51,558 nucleotides of DNA from Coemansia sp. RSA 487 (taxonomy: Eukaryota > Kickxellomycota > Kickxellomycetes > Kickxellales > Kickxellaceae), in NCBI GenBank assembly GCA_027577595.1, contig JANBRJ010000110.1, positions 1-51,558 of the forward strand. Direction: 5' to 3'. The translations under genes and the position numbers were made by a program. Each line of letters opens with the position of its first letter. Within the stretch, counting starts at the first letter, position 1. Below, in pieces: positions 26,721 to 35,356 of the stretch. The notes under the pieces are model-generated. The model was not told the DNA's origin. It made no database searches and worked only from the letters and a program-made list of their open reading frames with translations.

Positions 26721-28991
26721 ATGAGCGCATTCGAACTTCGCAAGAACGCCCTCGTCTCGGCTTCGACTGGCGAGAAGCGCGAGATCCAGTACCCACACAA
26801 GGCCGACGGAAAACCCAGGTACCCGTCCGAGATCTTTGGGGAGAATGTCTTTACGCTCAAGACAATGGCCAAGGCGCTGCCAAAGCCCATCTTTGCCAGC
26901 TTCCTCAAGCAGCGCCGCGGACGCCAGAACCTCGACAAGACCACGGCTGACTCGATTGCGCATGCCGTGCGCGTGTGGGCCATGGATCGCGGCGCCACAC
27001 ACTACACGCACTGGTTCCAGCCTCAGACCGGGTCGACGGCCGAGAAGCACGACGCGTTCCTTTCGCTGGTGACCAACTTTACGCCCGGAGGCGAAGAGAA
27101 CACACCCATCGACCAGTTCTCAGGCAGCCAGCTGCTGCAGTCGGAGCCCGACGCGTCGTCGTTCCCGTCCGGAGGCATGCGCACGACGTTTGAGGCGCGC
27201 GGATACACTATCTGGGACACCTCGAGCTCGATGTTTGTGCAGCAGGGCCCCAACGGCACGTCTATCCTGTACATCCCGTCGGTGTACATCTCGTACAACG
27301 GCGATGCGCTGGACGAGAAGACGGTTCTGCTGCGGTCCAACAACGTGCTGTCGCGTGCGGCTGCAGGCCTTGTCAACCTGCTGGAGCCCGAGGCGCATGT
27401 CAGCTACGTGTACACGACGCTGGGCACAGAGCAGGAGTTCTTCCTGGTCGACCGCAAGATGTACTCGCTGCGGCCGGATCTGAAGATCACGGGACGCACG
27501 CTTGTGGGGCAGCTGCCGCCGCGCCACCAGCAGCTTGAGGACCACTACTTTGGACGCATCCCGAGCCGTGTGCTGAGTGCAATCAGCGAGATGGAGCTCG
27601 AGTGCCTGCGCCTGGGCATTCCGATCAAGACGCGCCACAACGAGGTTGCGCCTGCGCAGTTCGAGGTTGCGCCGATCTTCGAGGAGGCGTCTGTTGCTGT
27701 CGACCACAACCTGCAGACCATGGATGTGCTGCACAAGGTTGCGCACCGCCACAATCTGCGTGTGCTGTACCACGAGAAGCCATTCAAAGGCGTCAACGGT
27801 TCTGGAAAGCACTGCAACTGGGCCATCGCCACCGACCGCGGCGAGAACCTGCTCGACCCGACCGTGCGTCCCGAGACCAACTACCGCTTTGTCATTTTCC
27901 TGCTGGCGGTTCTGCGTGCGCTGGACCAGCATGCGGCGCTGCTGCGCGTGGCAATCTCGTCGTCGTCAAACGACCACCGCCTGGGTGCGCAGGAGGCGCC
28001 GCCAGGCATCATCTCTGCGTTCCTGGGCGACCAGCTCAACGAGGTTCTTGATGCGATCGAGGAGAACAGGCCGATCAAGAACTTTAGCGTGCCGCAGTTC
28101 CAGTCGATAAAGGTCGGCGGCACGATCCTGGATCTGAAGGTGTCTGGTCTGCCACACATCTCGCGCGACCTGACGGACCGCAACCGCACGTCGCCGTTTG
28201 CCTTCACCGGAAACAAGTTCGAGTTCCGTGCGGTGGGTTCGAAGCAGTCGCCGTCGTTCCCGGTGACGGTGCTGAACTGCGCTGTAACTGCAGCGATCCA
28301 CGAGATCACCGACGCCCTGCGTGCGCAGATGGGCGCCAAGCCGACGCTGTCTGACGAGGACAAGCTGACTGTCATCCGCAAGTTCATCAAGCTGACAAAG
28401 TCTGTGCGCTTCGAGGGCGACAACTACTCTGCCGAGTGGGTGGCCGAGGCAGAGCGCCGCGGCTTGCCCAACATCAAGACTACGCCTGAGGCCTTCACAT
28501 ACCTGGTCAAAGACAAGCACGTCAACATGTTGACCAAGGAGACCGGCATCTTCACCGAAAGCGAGCTGCGGTCGCGCTACCACATCCTGAACGAGCGCTA
28601 CGCCAAGGACATTATTATCGAGGCCGAGACGCTGAAAACGCTGGTGGCCCAGCAGATCCTACCGGCAGCCTTCGAGTACCGCAAGTCCATTGCCGAGTCG
28701 GCTGCTGCGCTTGCGGCGCTCAAGATCGATGGCTCGCCCGAGGTTGCTGCGCTCGAGGAGATGACGCCCCTTGTGTCGACCCTGCAGACCGAGCTCAAGA
28801 AGCTCTCGGCTGCTGTTGGCGACCTTGTCGACAATGAAAGCGATGACGCCAACGAGCATGCGCAGACCGCCTGCAATAGCGTTGTGCCAGCAATCAACCG
28901 TGTGCGCGATGCCGCCGATGCGCTGGAGGTTGTTGTTGCTGACAAGCACTGGCCACTGCCCAAATATACGGAGCTTCTTCTGACCGTGTGA
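26721..28991 (+). CDS. Glutamine synthetase type III
   Basis: This encodes 756 residues of a type III glutamine synthetase (GlnN-like; ATP, glutamate and ammonia to glutamine), about twice the length of the usual eukaryotic type II enzyme. Visible type III segments are VWAMDRGATHYTHWFQPQTG (residues 86-105), EVAPAQFEVAPIFEEAS (about 308-324), NGSGKHCNWAIATD (about 359-372) and NKFEFRAVGSKQSPSFP (about 498-514). A helical C-terminal extension of about 130 residues follows, as in the family. The start is the first ATG in frame, in ACAATGAG context. It is followed by the methylthioribose-1-phosphate isomerase gene on the same strand. Type III enzymes are best known from bacteria and protists. 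Coding bias is like the neighbours, so there is no sign of recent transfer. Confidence 0.93.
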   Translation: MSAFELRKNALVSASTGEKREIQYPHKADGKPRYPSEIFGENVFTLKTMAKALPKPIFASFLKQRRGRQNLDKTTADSIAHAVRVWAMDRGATHYTHWFQPQTGSTAEKHDAFLSLVTNFTPGGEENTPIDQFSGSQLLQSEPDASSFPSGGMRTTFEARGYTIWDTSSSMFVQQGPNGTSILYIPSVYISYNGDALDEKTVLLRSNNVLSRAAAGLVNLLEPEAHVSYVYTTLGTEQEFFLVDRKMYSLRPDLKITGRTLVGQLPPRHQQLEDHYFGRIPSRVLSAISEMELECLRLGIPIKTRHNEVAPAQFEVAPIFEEASVAVDHNLQTMDVLHKVAHRHNLRVLYHEKPFKGVNGSGKHCNWAIATDRGENLLDPTVRPETNYRFVIFLLAVLRALDQHAALLRVAISSSSNDHRLGAQEAPPGIISAFLGDQLNEVLDAIEENRPIKNFSVPQFQSIKVGGTILDLKVSGLPHISRDLTDRNRTSPFAFTGNKFEFRAVGSKQSPSFPVTVLNCAVTAAIHEITDALRAQMGAKPTLSDEDKLTVIRKFIKLTKSVRFEGDNYSAEWVAEAERRGLPNIKTTPEAFTYLVKDKHVNMLTKETGIFTESELRSRYHILNERYAKDIIIEAETLKTLVAQQILPAAFEYRKSIAESAAALAALKIDGSPEVAALEEMTPLVSTLQTELKKLSAAVGDLVDNESDDANEHAQTACNSVVPAINRVRDAADALEVVVADKHWPLPKYTELLLTV

Positions 28992-29151
28992 TTTCAGCTG
29001 TGTTTTGGATCAAGTAGGATCTGATTTTCAGCTTTTTTGATAATTTCTTGTTGAGAAAAAGGCAAAATGGTTTTGCTCTCCTCTTCTTTTTTTTCTTATC
29101 TATGACAGATTTCTTTATATCATTCCCCCTATCCTTTTTTGTTCACGGTAA

Positions 29152-30291
29152 ATGATGTGTGCTGCTGCTACAAACAGCAAGCTTCAGGCGATTCGCTGGG
29201 ACCGTCCCAGGCTGTCGATTCTTAACCAGCTGCTTCTACCGCATACTAGCGAATATGTCGAGATCAAAAATAGCGCCGACGGACACCACGCCATTGTTAC
29301 AATGCAGACACGTGGGGCTCCAGCCATTGCCATCGTTGCAGCCCTGTCGCTCGCCGCCGAAGTATCAGCTATGAGCAATAGCGATAATGAGAGCATGGCT
29401 GGGTTTATTAACAGCAAACTCGATTACTTGGGCACATCACGACCAACTGCTGTCAATCTATTTGATGCGATTCGTAAGCTCAAGCAAGCTGTATCTCAGG
29501 CCGCTTGTCAAGGGAAATGTGTTGCTGAAGCATATGTGGTGGCATCAGAAGCCATGCTTTCTTCTGATGTTTCTGACAACCAGCGTATTGGAGCAAATGG
29601 TGCGCAGTATATTCAAGAGCAGAGCAAAGCAAGGACAATCAAGGTGTTAACACATTGTAATACGGGGGCGCTTGCAACCGCAGGACACGGTACAGCGCTT
29701 GGAATCATTAGATCGCTCCATCAAGAGAAGCAGCTGGATCGTGTTTATTATACTGAAACACGGCCATATAACCAGGGCGCACGATTGACTAGCTACGAAC
29801 TGCTGACTGAAGATATCCCTGCAACGCTTGTATGCGACTCGGCAGTCTCTGCTTTGTTGTCCAGCGACCCATACATTGTAGCTATCGTTGTCGGCGCTGA
29901 CCGTGTGGCAGCAAACGGTGACACTGCTAACAAGATTGGTACGTACCAGCTGGCTATTACCGCACAGTACCACGGCCGCTTGTTTATTGTGGCTGCACCT
30001 ACTACAAGTATTGATCTGGATTTGCCAAAAGGTAATGAAATCGTTATTGAAGAGCGCAGTGAAAACGAAATCACCACAGCTACTGGATTTACCAAATCGT
30101 CGATCGAGCAAAGGGCAGAACTAGAAAAGGAAACTATTCAGGTTGCACCAATGGGAGCCCAAGCGTGGAACCCAAGCTTTGACGTCACCCCGGCCAACTT
30201 GATCTCTGCCATTGTTACGGAGAACGGTGTGTTTACTAAGAGCGATGGTGCAAGCGAGTACGATCTGAAGAATGCGTTTTCTCTGAACTAA
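29152..30291 (+). CDS. MRI1: Methylthioribose-1-phosphate isomerase
   Basis: This encodes 379 residues of the eIF2B-alpha-like aldose-ketose isomerase of the methionine salvage pathway, which converts 5-methylthioribose-1-phosphate to 5-methylthioribulose-1-phosphate. The N-terminal RGAPAIAIVAALSLA and RPTAVNLFDAI are diagnostic. The catalytic Cys lies in LTHCNTGALATAGHG (C169) and the catalytic Asp in VGADRVAANGDTANKIGTY (D250). YTETRPYNQGARLTSYEL is also conserved. The length fits the family (about 360-410). Two ATGs are adjacent at 29152 and 29155; the first is used here. Its codon usage is more AT-rich than that of the upstream glutamine synthetase. It is not known to be in an operon or cluster with its neighbours. 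Confidence 0.94.
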   Translation: MMCAAATNSKLQAIRWDRPRLSILNQLLLPHTSEYVEIKNSADGHHAIVTMQTRGAPAIAIVAALSLAAEVSAMSNSDNESMAGFINSKLDYLGTSRPTAVNLFDAIRKLKQAVSQAACQGKCVAEAYVVASEAMLSSDVSDNQRIGANGAQYIQEQSKARTIKVLTHCNTGALATAGHGTALGIIRSLHQEKQLDRVYYTETRPYNQGARLTSYELLTEDIPATLVCDSAVSALLSSDPYIVAIVVGADRVAANGDTANKIGTYQLAITAQYHGRLFIVAAPTTSIDLDLPKGNEIVIEERSENEITTATGFTKSSIEQRAELEKETIQVAPMGAQAWNPSFDVTPANLISAIVTENGVFTKSDGASEYDLKNAFSLN

Positions 30292-30861
30292 GGTTCACAT
30301 GCTTGTACCCGAATAGTGTGGCTGTTTTTAGGTACAAGGGCTTGTGCGTTTTTTAAAAGTTTTTTTTATCACCAAAAGGCGACATAAAGCTAAGATTTCA
30401 GAGCCGATAAAGGCCAGATAATATTACAGCAGCCTTATCGAGGAGTACAAAGTGGAAACTTATGCTGGGCCCTCCAGCCGTGCGATCTTGCCATGGAAAT
30501 ATCTAACAAAAAATGAAATATATTTCGATTCATTTCAACAGCCCTGGTGGCCACGCTGGAGCTAACTGATCATTTGTTTTATAGGGATAGTTAGCGCAGC
30601 AGAGAATGGATTAACCGAGAGCAAGCTCAGTCATGATCTGCTTGAGCGGTTTCCCGCGAGCTGTCGTATGGCTGATGCGAAATGGAATAAGTGCTAGCCC
30701 ATATCATTGCAGTGGCAAAAAGAGCTTATAGGGAATAACATGGCCTGTTATTGCTTGTGAGCAAATTACCATTTGAAGAATTTGCCTTGTTCATTTGCCA
30801 TAAATTATGTTTCTAAATACTTTTTTCATTTAAAAACATAAATCGTTTGAAATAAAACATG
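30292..30861. other. Intergenic, AT-rich, start of accessory stretch
   Basis: Nothing convincing is seen in this 570-bp gap beyond a short hairpin (GCTGG/CCAGC near 30463) and 3' flanks of the isomerase gene and of the ABC-transporter pseudogene. Base composition drops toward AT from here to about 34.3 kb. Confidence 0.45.
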
Positions 30862-32741
30862 CTACTGTCCAAAGTCGTTTGCTTTGACCAGCTCTGCAAA
30901 ATGACCGTTATTTTCAAGTAGTTCTTGAGGCGGGCCTATTTCTGCTACTCTTCCGTTGTCCATAACAATAATTCGATCACTATTCATGATAGTTTCAAGA
31001 CGATGAGCAATAGTAAGTACTGTGCAGTCTTTGAATTCAGAATGGATAAGCTTTTGCATACGCTGGTCTGTTTCCAAATCAACGTTTGCCGTGGCTTCAT
31101 CCAGAACAACAATCTTACGATTGCGCATCAATAGCCTACAAAGACCAAACAATTGCTGTTCGCCATCGCTGAAGCTGGCACCTGCATACCTGTTAAGACC
31201 ACGCGGCCGTACCTTCTGAGTAGCAGTTCTGTCTATTCTAGGCTTTGTTATAAACAGATACAAGAATAGGCGTGTAGGCCAGTTTGCCCCTTTCCACTCC
31301 TCATCCCAATCTCTAATTTTCTCAAGTGTGTCCTCATCAATGTGGTTATCATCATTATCATCAGATCCACGAGCATATGTTGGCTGCACATTCCCGAAAA
31401 TTCCACATTTGATAATCGCTGACCACATATCTTCCATACTATGCTCGACAAGTGGGTCAAGATTCTGTCTAAATGTTCCTTCAAACATTGTTGGTTCTTG
31501 TGGAATAATTCCTAGCTTTGGTCTCAGATCTTCAGTATTGAGCGAGAAAATATCTTGGCCATCGATTACAATAGATCCATTGCATGTGTTGCTGTCAATT
31601 AGATGGAATAGAGCTCGAGTTATTGATGTTTTGCCAGCACCTGTCCGACCAACAGTGCCGATTTTTTTCGCCTGAATTAATAGTGAAATTGACATTATTT
31701 AGTACATACTCTAGATCTTCACGATACTTCATGCTGAAATTGCGGAATTCAATCTTACCAGCGGATGGCCACTGCTCTTCTGGCTTTGTTGCATTTTCAA
31801 CAAGCATCTTCTCACAGTCCATATCTATATACTGCCTATATTTTTCGATTCTGTTCTTAAAAGCCAAAGCATCGGCTTTTAAACTAATAATGTTTTCTAC
31901 ACTATCTGCCAATGTATCTATCAATTCAATGTATGTATCGAGTTCCACTGAAGATATCTTGTGTAGGAATAGTCGGTTATGAATTATAGTGATCATTGCA
32001 CACAGGGAATAAGCAAGGTTACACCATACTAAATATAAACTTGCCAAGAATTTGCCAAGTGAGCTTTGTGGTAAACTGACGCATTTCCTCTTGTCCTTTT
32101 CATCCATATATCTTGCTGTAAAGTGATTCTCCACATTGAAAATTCGAACAAGTCTCTTTCCATCTGCAATAGTATCATCTACCTTTTCTTGGTCAATGAG
32201 CACCTGTGTTTCTATTTTCTCCAATGGCGAGTTCATCGAACTGTTCAATGGCATATACTTCATATCTGCCCATATATACATCGGAACAAATATCAGCATC
32301 TGTGGTGCATTTGTGCCGACTCTGTATAGTGTCAATACGGCACTTAGAATACCAGTAGCCTTTGACTTCAAAAACAGTGGTATATCCTCGGATATTGCTT
32401 CGGTGCCATTATTATATGCTGATGAAATTTCTTGTCTAGCAGTGGTATCGAAGAACGACAGTGGCGCATGTATGAGCCGATAAATAAACATGACTTTGAT
32501 TCGAGAATTGAGGTACGTTCCTGTTATGTAGACAGTGACATAAGCATCCAGGCGATCGATTAAAGTTTCACAACCTCTTTTAAACATTGTAATAAACAGA
32601 TATCTTTGAACCGCACTGCTTTTTAGGCTGGAGGAACCTTGTTTATACTTAATTATGTCCAATATATAGCCATCAAAAATGAGGCGTGATATTAGCTCAA
32701 GCAGTGCGGATATTATGATAATAGCCAATGCAGGGCCACCA
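30862..32741 (-). pseudogene. ABCC-type transporter, C-terminal half (TMD2-NBD2), frameshifted
   Basis: The minus strand encodes the second half of an MRP-like (ABCC) transporter. The TMD2 part (32741 to about 31690) has helices and the LIHAPLSFFDTT segment typical of the family. NBD2 has Walker A GRTGAGKTS, the Q-loop region IIPQEPTMFEGT, a divergent signature FSDGEQQL, Walker B IVVLDEATANVD and the switch segment TIAHRLETIM. The frame shifts at about 31670 in a run of seven A (minus strand), where six would keep SGEKIGTVGRTGAGK in frame. So it is a pseudogene or carries a homopolymer error. The protein is missing TMD1 and NBD1: the open frame runs into the LTR-like repeat at 32742 with no ATG. 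The TMD0 fragment of the same or a sister gene lies beyond the repeat. Confidence 0.85.
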
Positions 32742-32991
32742 TGTCACGCTAGTGTGAGTGTCGTATGCGAGGCAAACCCATTGTCATGGGTTTGCACAGC
32801 CACTAGACGCTAACAATGCAATATTCCACTATATGTAACGGCTCCCTGTTACATATAAAGGCAGCATTTCCCGGGGGTCATTGCCTTCCTCCAGAAGGCA
32901 AGGATTTTCTTCTTATATCTAGTTTGAGGAACAAGATATCGAATAATTACTCTGTGTTATTTTATCCCGGGTCCATGGCAAAAGTGTCACA
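32742..32991. repeat. Solo-LTR-like interspersed repeat, copy 2 (apparently whole)
   Basis: This 250-bp repeat begins TGTCAC and ends GTCACA, so it has TGT...ACA ends as LTRs of Ty3-like elements often do. Its right 180 bp match 1-180. It contains two nested dyads: CTAGTG (32749-32754) with CACTAG (32801-32806), enclosing a perfect 9-bp hairpin at 32772-32780 and 32787-32795. A third 10-bp dyad (32830-32839 with 32848-32857) is followed by a TATA-like box. No target-site duplication is seen: the flanks belong to two different parts of an ABCC transporter. No internal element remains next to it. Identity as a solo LTR is likely but unproven. Confidence 0.6.
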
Positions 32992-33420
32992 TTTAATGTC
33001 CATAAAGTATGTCAATTTCTGTTTATCCATGCTAGCGTATAAAATATATACATGAAGAACGGTAGAGATAACACTGTGTCCAATTTCAAAGTCATCTCTG
33101 CTTATCGCCTTATGGATGCCAATTATATTGGCCAGCTGGAATGGATAATATGCAGCAGAGCACTGGGGAAGTATTGGTAGTGCAGAAATGGATAACAGAA
33201 AGCATATATCAACCCAGCCAGCCCACCGCCTAGCCGCAAGCACTGAGAGCGCAGTATAGCAAGATATAACACTGATATCACTCAGACGAATAAATGGAGA
33301 TTTCTTTCCTTTAATAATGAGAGCAAGTGCAAGAAATATAAGCACAAAGCTACTTGTATAATCTAGGAATAATATTCCACGACTAAATACCTGGTTACAC
33401 ACATCAACAAGACCAATCAT
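32985..33420 (-). pseudogene. ABCC-type transporter, N-terminal TMD0 fragment
   Basis: From the ATG complementary to 33418-33420 (MIGLVDVCNQVFSRG) about 145 residues read openly, with five hydrophobic helices in the manner of the TMD0 of full-length MRP/YCF1 transporters. The reading frame then enters the LTR-like repeat. The orientation matches the C-terminal half at 30862-32741. The two pieces flank the repeat as the first and last parts of one gene, with about 700-900 residues (TMD1 and NBD1) absent between them. They may come from one gene or from two sister genes. Confidence 0.65.
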
Positions 33421-34287
33421 TTTCAATGTAGTGTTTATTCGGCTGCTAGCGTTATTTCAATGTAGTAGCAGAGATAAGCGAAATGAGATATAATATTAGA
33501 GAAAAAATACTCCAACAAGAATGACTGACAATTTATGTATGCCAGGTGTGATAATAATCGGCATGCGAGTTGCATGGTGAGTCACAATCACAGGTTTAAT
33601 TACTGTAGTGTTTTGTATGGGTATAAAACCCAGATTGTTCATAAAAATAAAGATAAGGGACTTTAGTTCCGTCAAGGCTTTTATTTGTAACACCAGGGAA
33701 AGTAGAATACAGATTTCAAATATTAGCACAGTCTTTGTTCATAGTACAAAAGAATGCATTACGACAAGCTTTTTTGTAAAGCAAAAATTCCTACTAGCAA
33801 TAAATAAACTTGTAATAACTAGAAAGTCTATTAAACGCTGCAGTCTCTTTCTGTAAATAATTTGGACTGCAAATGATATGCATTTTAATTGCTACAGCAT
33901 TCTCGAAAAGCAGCATGGAAAGTTAGAGGATAGTGCTTATAATTGGCAATTTTTGCAAATGGTACCTTTAATCTAATGAATAAATGTAAAAAAACATAAT
34001 AGAACTATAAAACTTGACCATATTATATTTTCAATTGAAAGGTTGCTTTTTGGATTCCTCACACTTATCATATGAGCTGCTTTCAAGGAAATTGCTATGT
34101 TTGTTCTCTGTGAAAAGACACGTAGTAGCGGTGCCGGTAATATTGCTGTAGATAAATGTTGGCCAGGATTATATAGTTGATTGAATAAGACAGGATGGCA
34201 TTCGTAAAAATATCCACTAGTTTATGTCCATGTAGAAGAGGTGTTTGTGGTGTTTAATCTGGATTACAATCCTGCTGATCCGGATCA
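33421..34287. other. AT-rich intergenic with repeat fragments
   Basis: This 867-bp stretch contains a 12-bp direct repeat (TTTCAATGTAGT at 33421 and 33455), the 112-bp repeat at 33581-33692 (listed separately) and otherwise AT-rich DNA with no convincing open frame. Confidence 0.45.
33581..33692 (+). repeat. Dispersed 112-bp repeat, copy A
   Basis: The sequence from GTCACAATCACAGG to ATTTGTAACA matches the reverse complement of 51447-51558, with the first 38 bases identical and the rest about 85% by eye. It contains a TATA-like box in a short dyad (TGGGTATAAAACCCA at 33618-33632). It may be a promoter-bearing piece of a gene family or of a mobile element. Confidence 0.65.
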
Positions 34288-34368
34288 TTACAGTTGTCTC
34301 GGGGGCTTCCCAAAACTTTTACTGTATCCACATGGACAATAAATTTAGTATATCATCATCACCTCGCT
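34288..34368 (+). mobile_element. LINE 3' tail (5'-truncated copy)
   Basis: GTCTCGGGGGCTTCCC to CATCATCACC aligns with the 3' end of the LINE remnant at 3265-3345, with shared blocks TTCCCAAAA, TTTTACTG, TCCAC.TGGACA, AATAAA and TATCATC. It ends in ATC repeats. It lies about 60 bases before the SF3B4 start codon, and no coding part is left. Confidence 0.6.
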
Positions 34369-34428
34369 TTTTCTTTTTTTTCTTTTTTTTTTTTTCCAAA
34401 CGTGGTTCGATATAATATTATACAAAAG

Positions 34429-35220
34429 ATGGCGCAGAAATTCGAACGAAACCAAGAGGCCACGATATACATTGGCAATCTGGACGACCGCGTAACGGAT
34501 GAGCTCGTGTGGGAACTGATGGTGCAAGTGGGTCCCGTAGTCAACGTGCATTTGCCAAAGGACCGAGTCACGCAGTCGACTCAAGGGTACGGGTTCTGTG
34601 AGTTCCAGAGCTCAGAGGACTCTGACTATGCGGTGAAAGTAATGAACATGGTGAAGCTGTTTGGTAAGCCGATGCGGATCAACAAATCGTCGACTGACAG
34701 ACGGATGCAAGACGTTGGCGCCAAGCTGTTCATTGGTAACCTGGATGTACAGGTAGACGAGAAGCTGCTGTACGATACGTTTGGAGTATTTGGACAAATG
34801 GTCCAACCTCCCAAGATTGCGCGTGACGCAGTTTCGAATAACTCAAAGGGCTTTGCGTTTGTAGGGTATGCGACGTTTGAGGCAGCTGATGCGGCTATCG
34901 AGGCACTGAATGGTCAGTACTTGGCTAATAAGCCTGTGACAGTCAATTATGCGTTCAAGAAGGATGCACGAGGCGAGCGCCATGGGTCAGCGGCCGAGCG
35001 TCTGTTGGCAGCGCAAGCACAAAAGAACATGCCAGCGGAGCAGCATCAACAGCAGTTTCCAAACCAGCAGCTTCAGAACCAGCAACTTCAGAACCAGCAA
35101 CTTCAGAATCAGTATTACAACCAACCACCGATGCAGAATCCTCCTCCTCCTTCAGCAACAGCATCGGGGATGATGGGGTATTATCCGCCGCCGCCTCCTC
35201 CTCAACAGCAGCAGTGGTGA
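34429..35220 (+). CDS. Splicing factor 3B subunit 4 (SF3B4/Hsh49)
   Basis: This encodes 263 residues with two RNA-recognition motifs: RRM1 from about residue 12 (RNP2 IYIGNLD, RNP1 GYGFCEF) and RRM2 from about 99 (RNP2 LFIGNLD, RNP1 GFAFVGY). A Pro/Gln-rich tail follows, with the unit NQQLQ repeated. [20 protein letters not shown] and the segment [20 protein letters not shown] match SF3B4 closely. This U2 snRNP protein binds pre-mRNA near the branch site and contacts SF3B2. The ATG at 34429 is used because everything upstream in frame is LINE-tail and T-rich DNA. The gene is expected to be essential, so the LINE tail in its immediate promoter is notable. Confidence 0.95.
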   Translation: MAQKFERNQEATIYIGNLDDRVTDELVWELMVQVGPVVNVHLPKDRVTQSTQGYGFCEFQSSEDSDYAVKVMNMVKLFGKPMRINKSSTDRRMQDVGAKLFIGNLDVQVDEKLLYDTFGVFGQMVQPPKIARDAVSNNSKGFAFVGYATFEAADAAIEALNGQYLANKPVTVNYAFKKDARGERHGSAAERLLAAQAQKNMPAEQHQQQFPNQQLQNQQLQNQQLQNQYYNQPPMQNPPPPSATASGMMGYYPPPPPPQQQQW

Positions 35221-35356
35221 TAAAATAAAACAATAAAACAAAATCGTCCCTTTCTTTTGAATAGCCTTTTTATATTCCTTTTTTTGTGCTGCTCTTGTAT
35301 TTCACTCTTTCATTGCCATTACATCAATACAATTCTTTATTTCTTCTTTTTATCGG

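Noticed and set aside
33496-33729. 77-codon minus-strand frame over the dispersed repeat
   Set aside because: The corresponding frame in the second repeat copy is interrupted, so it is not under coding constraint.
34294-34428. Upstream extension of the SF3B4 open frame
   Set aside because: That part is translated LINE tail and T-rich leader; the conserved protein starts at MAQKFERNQ.
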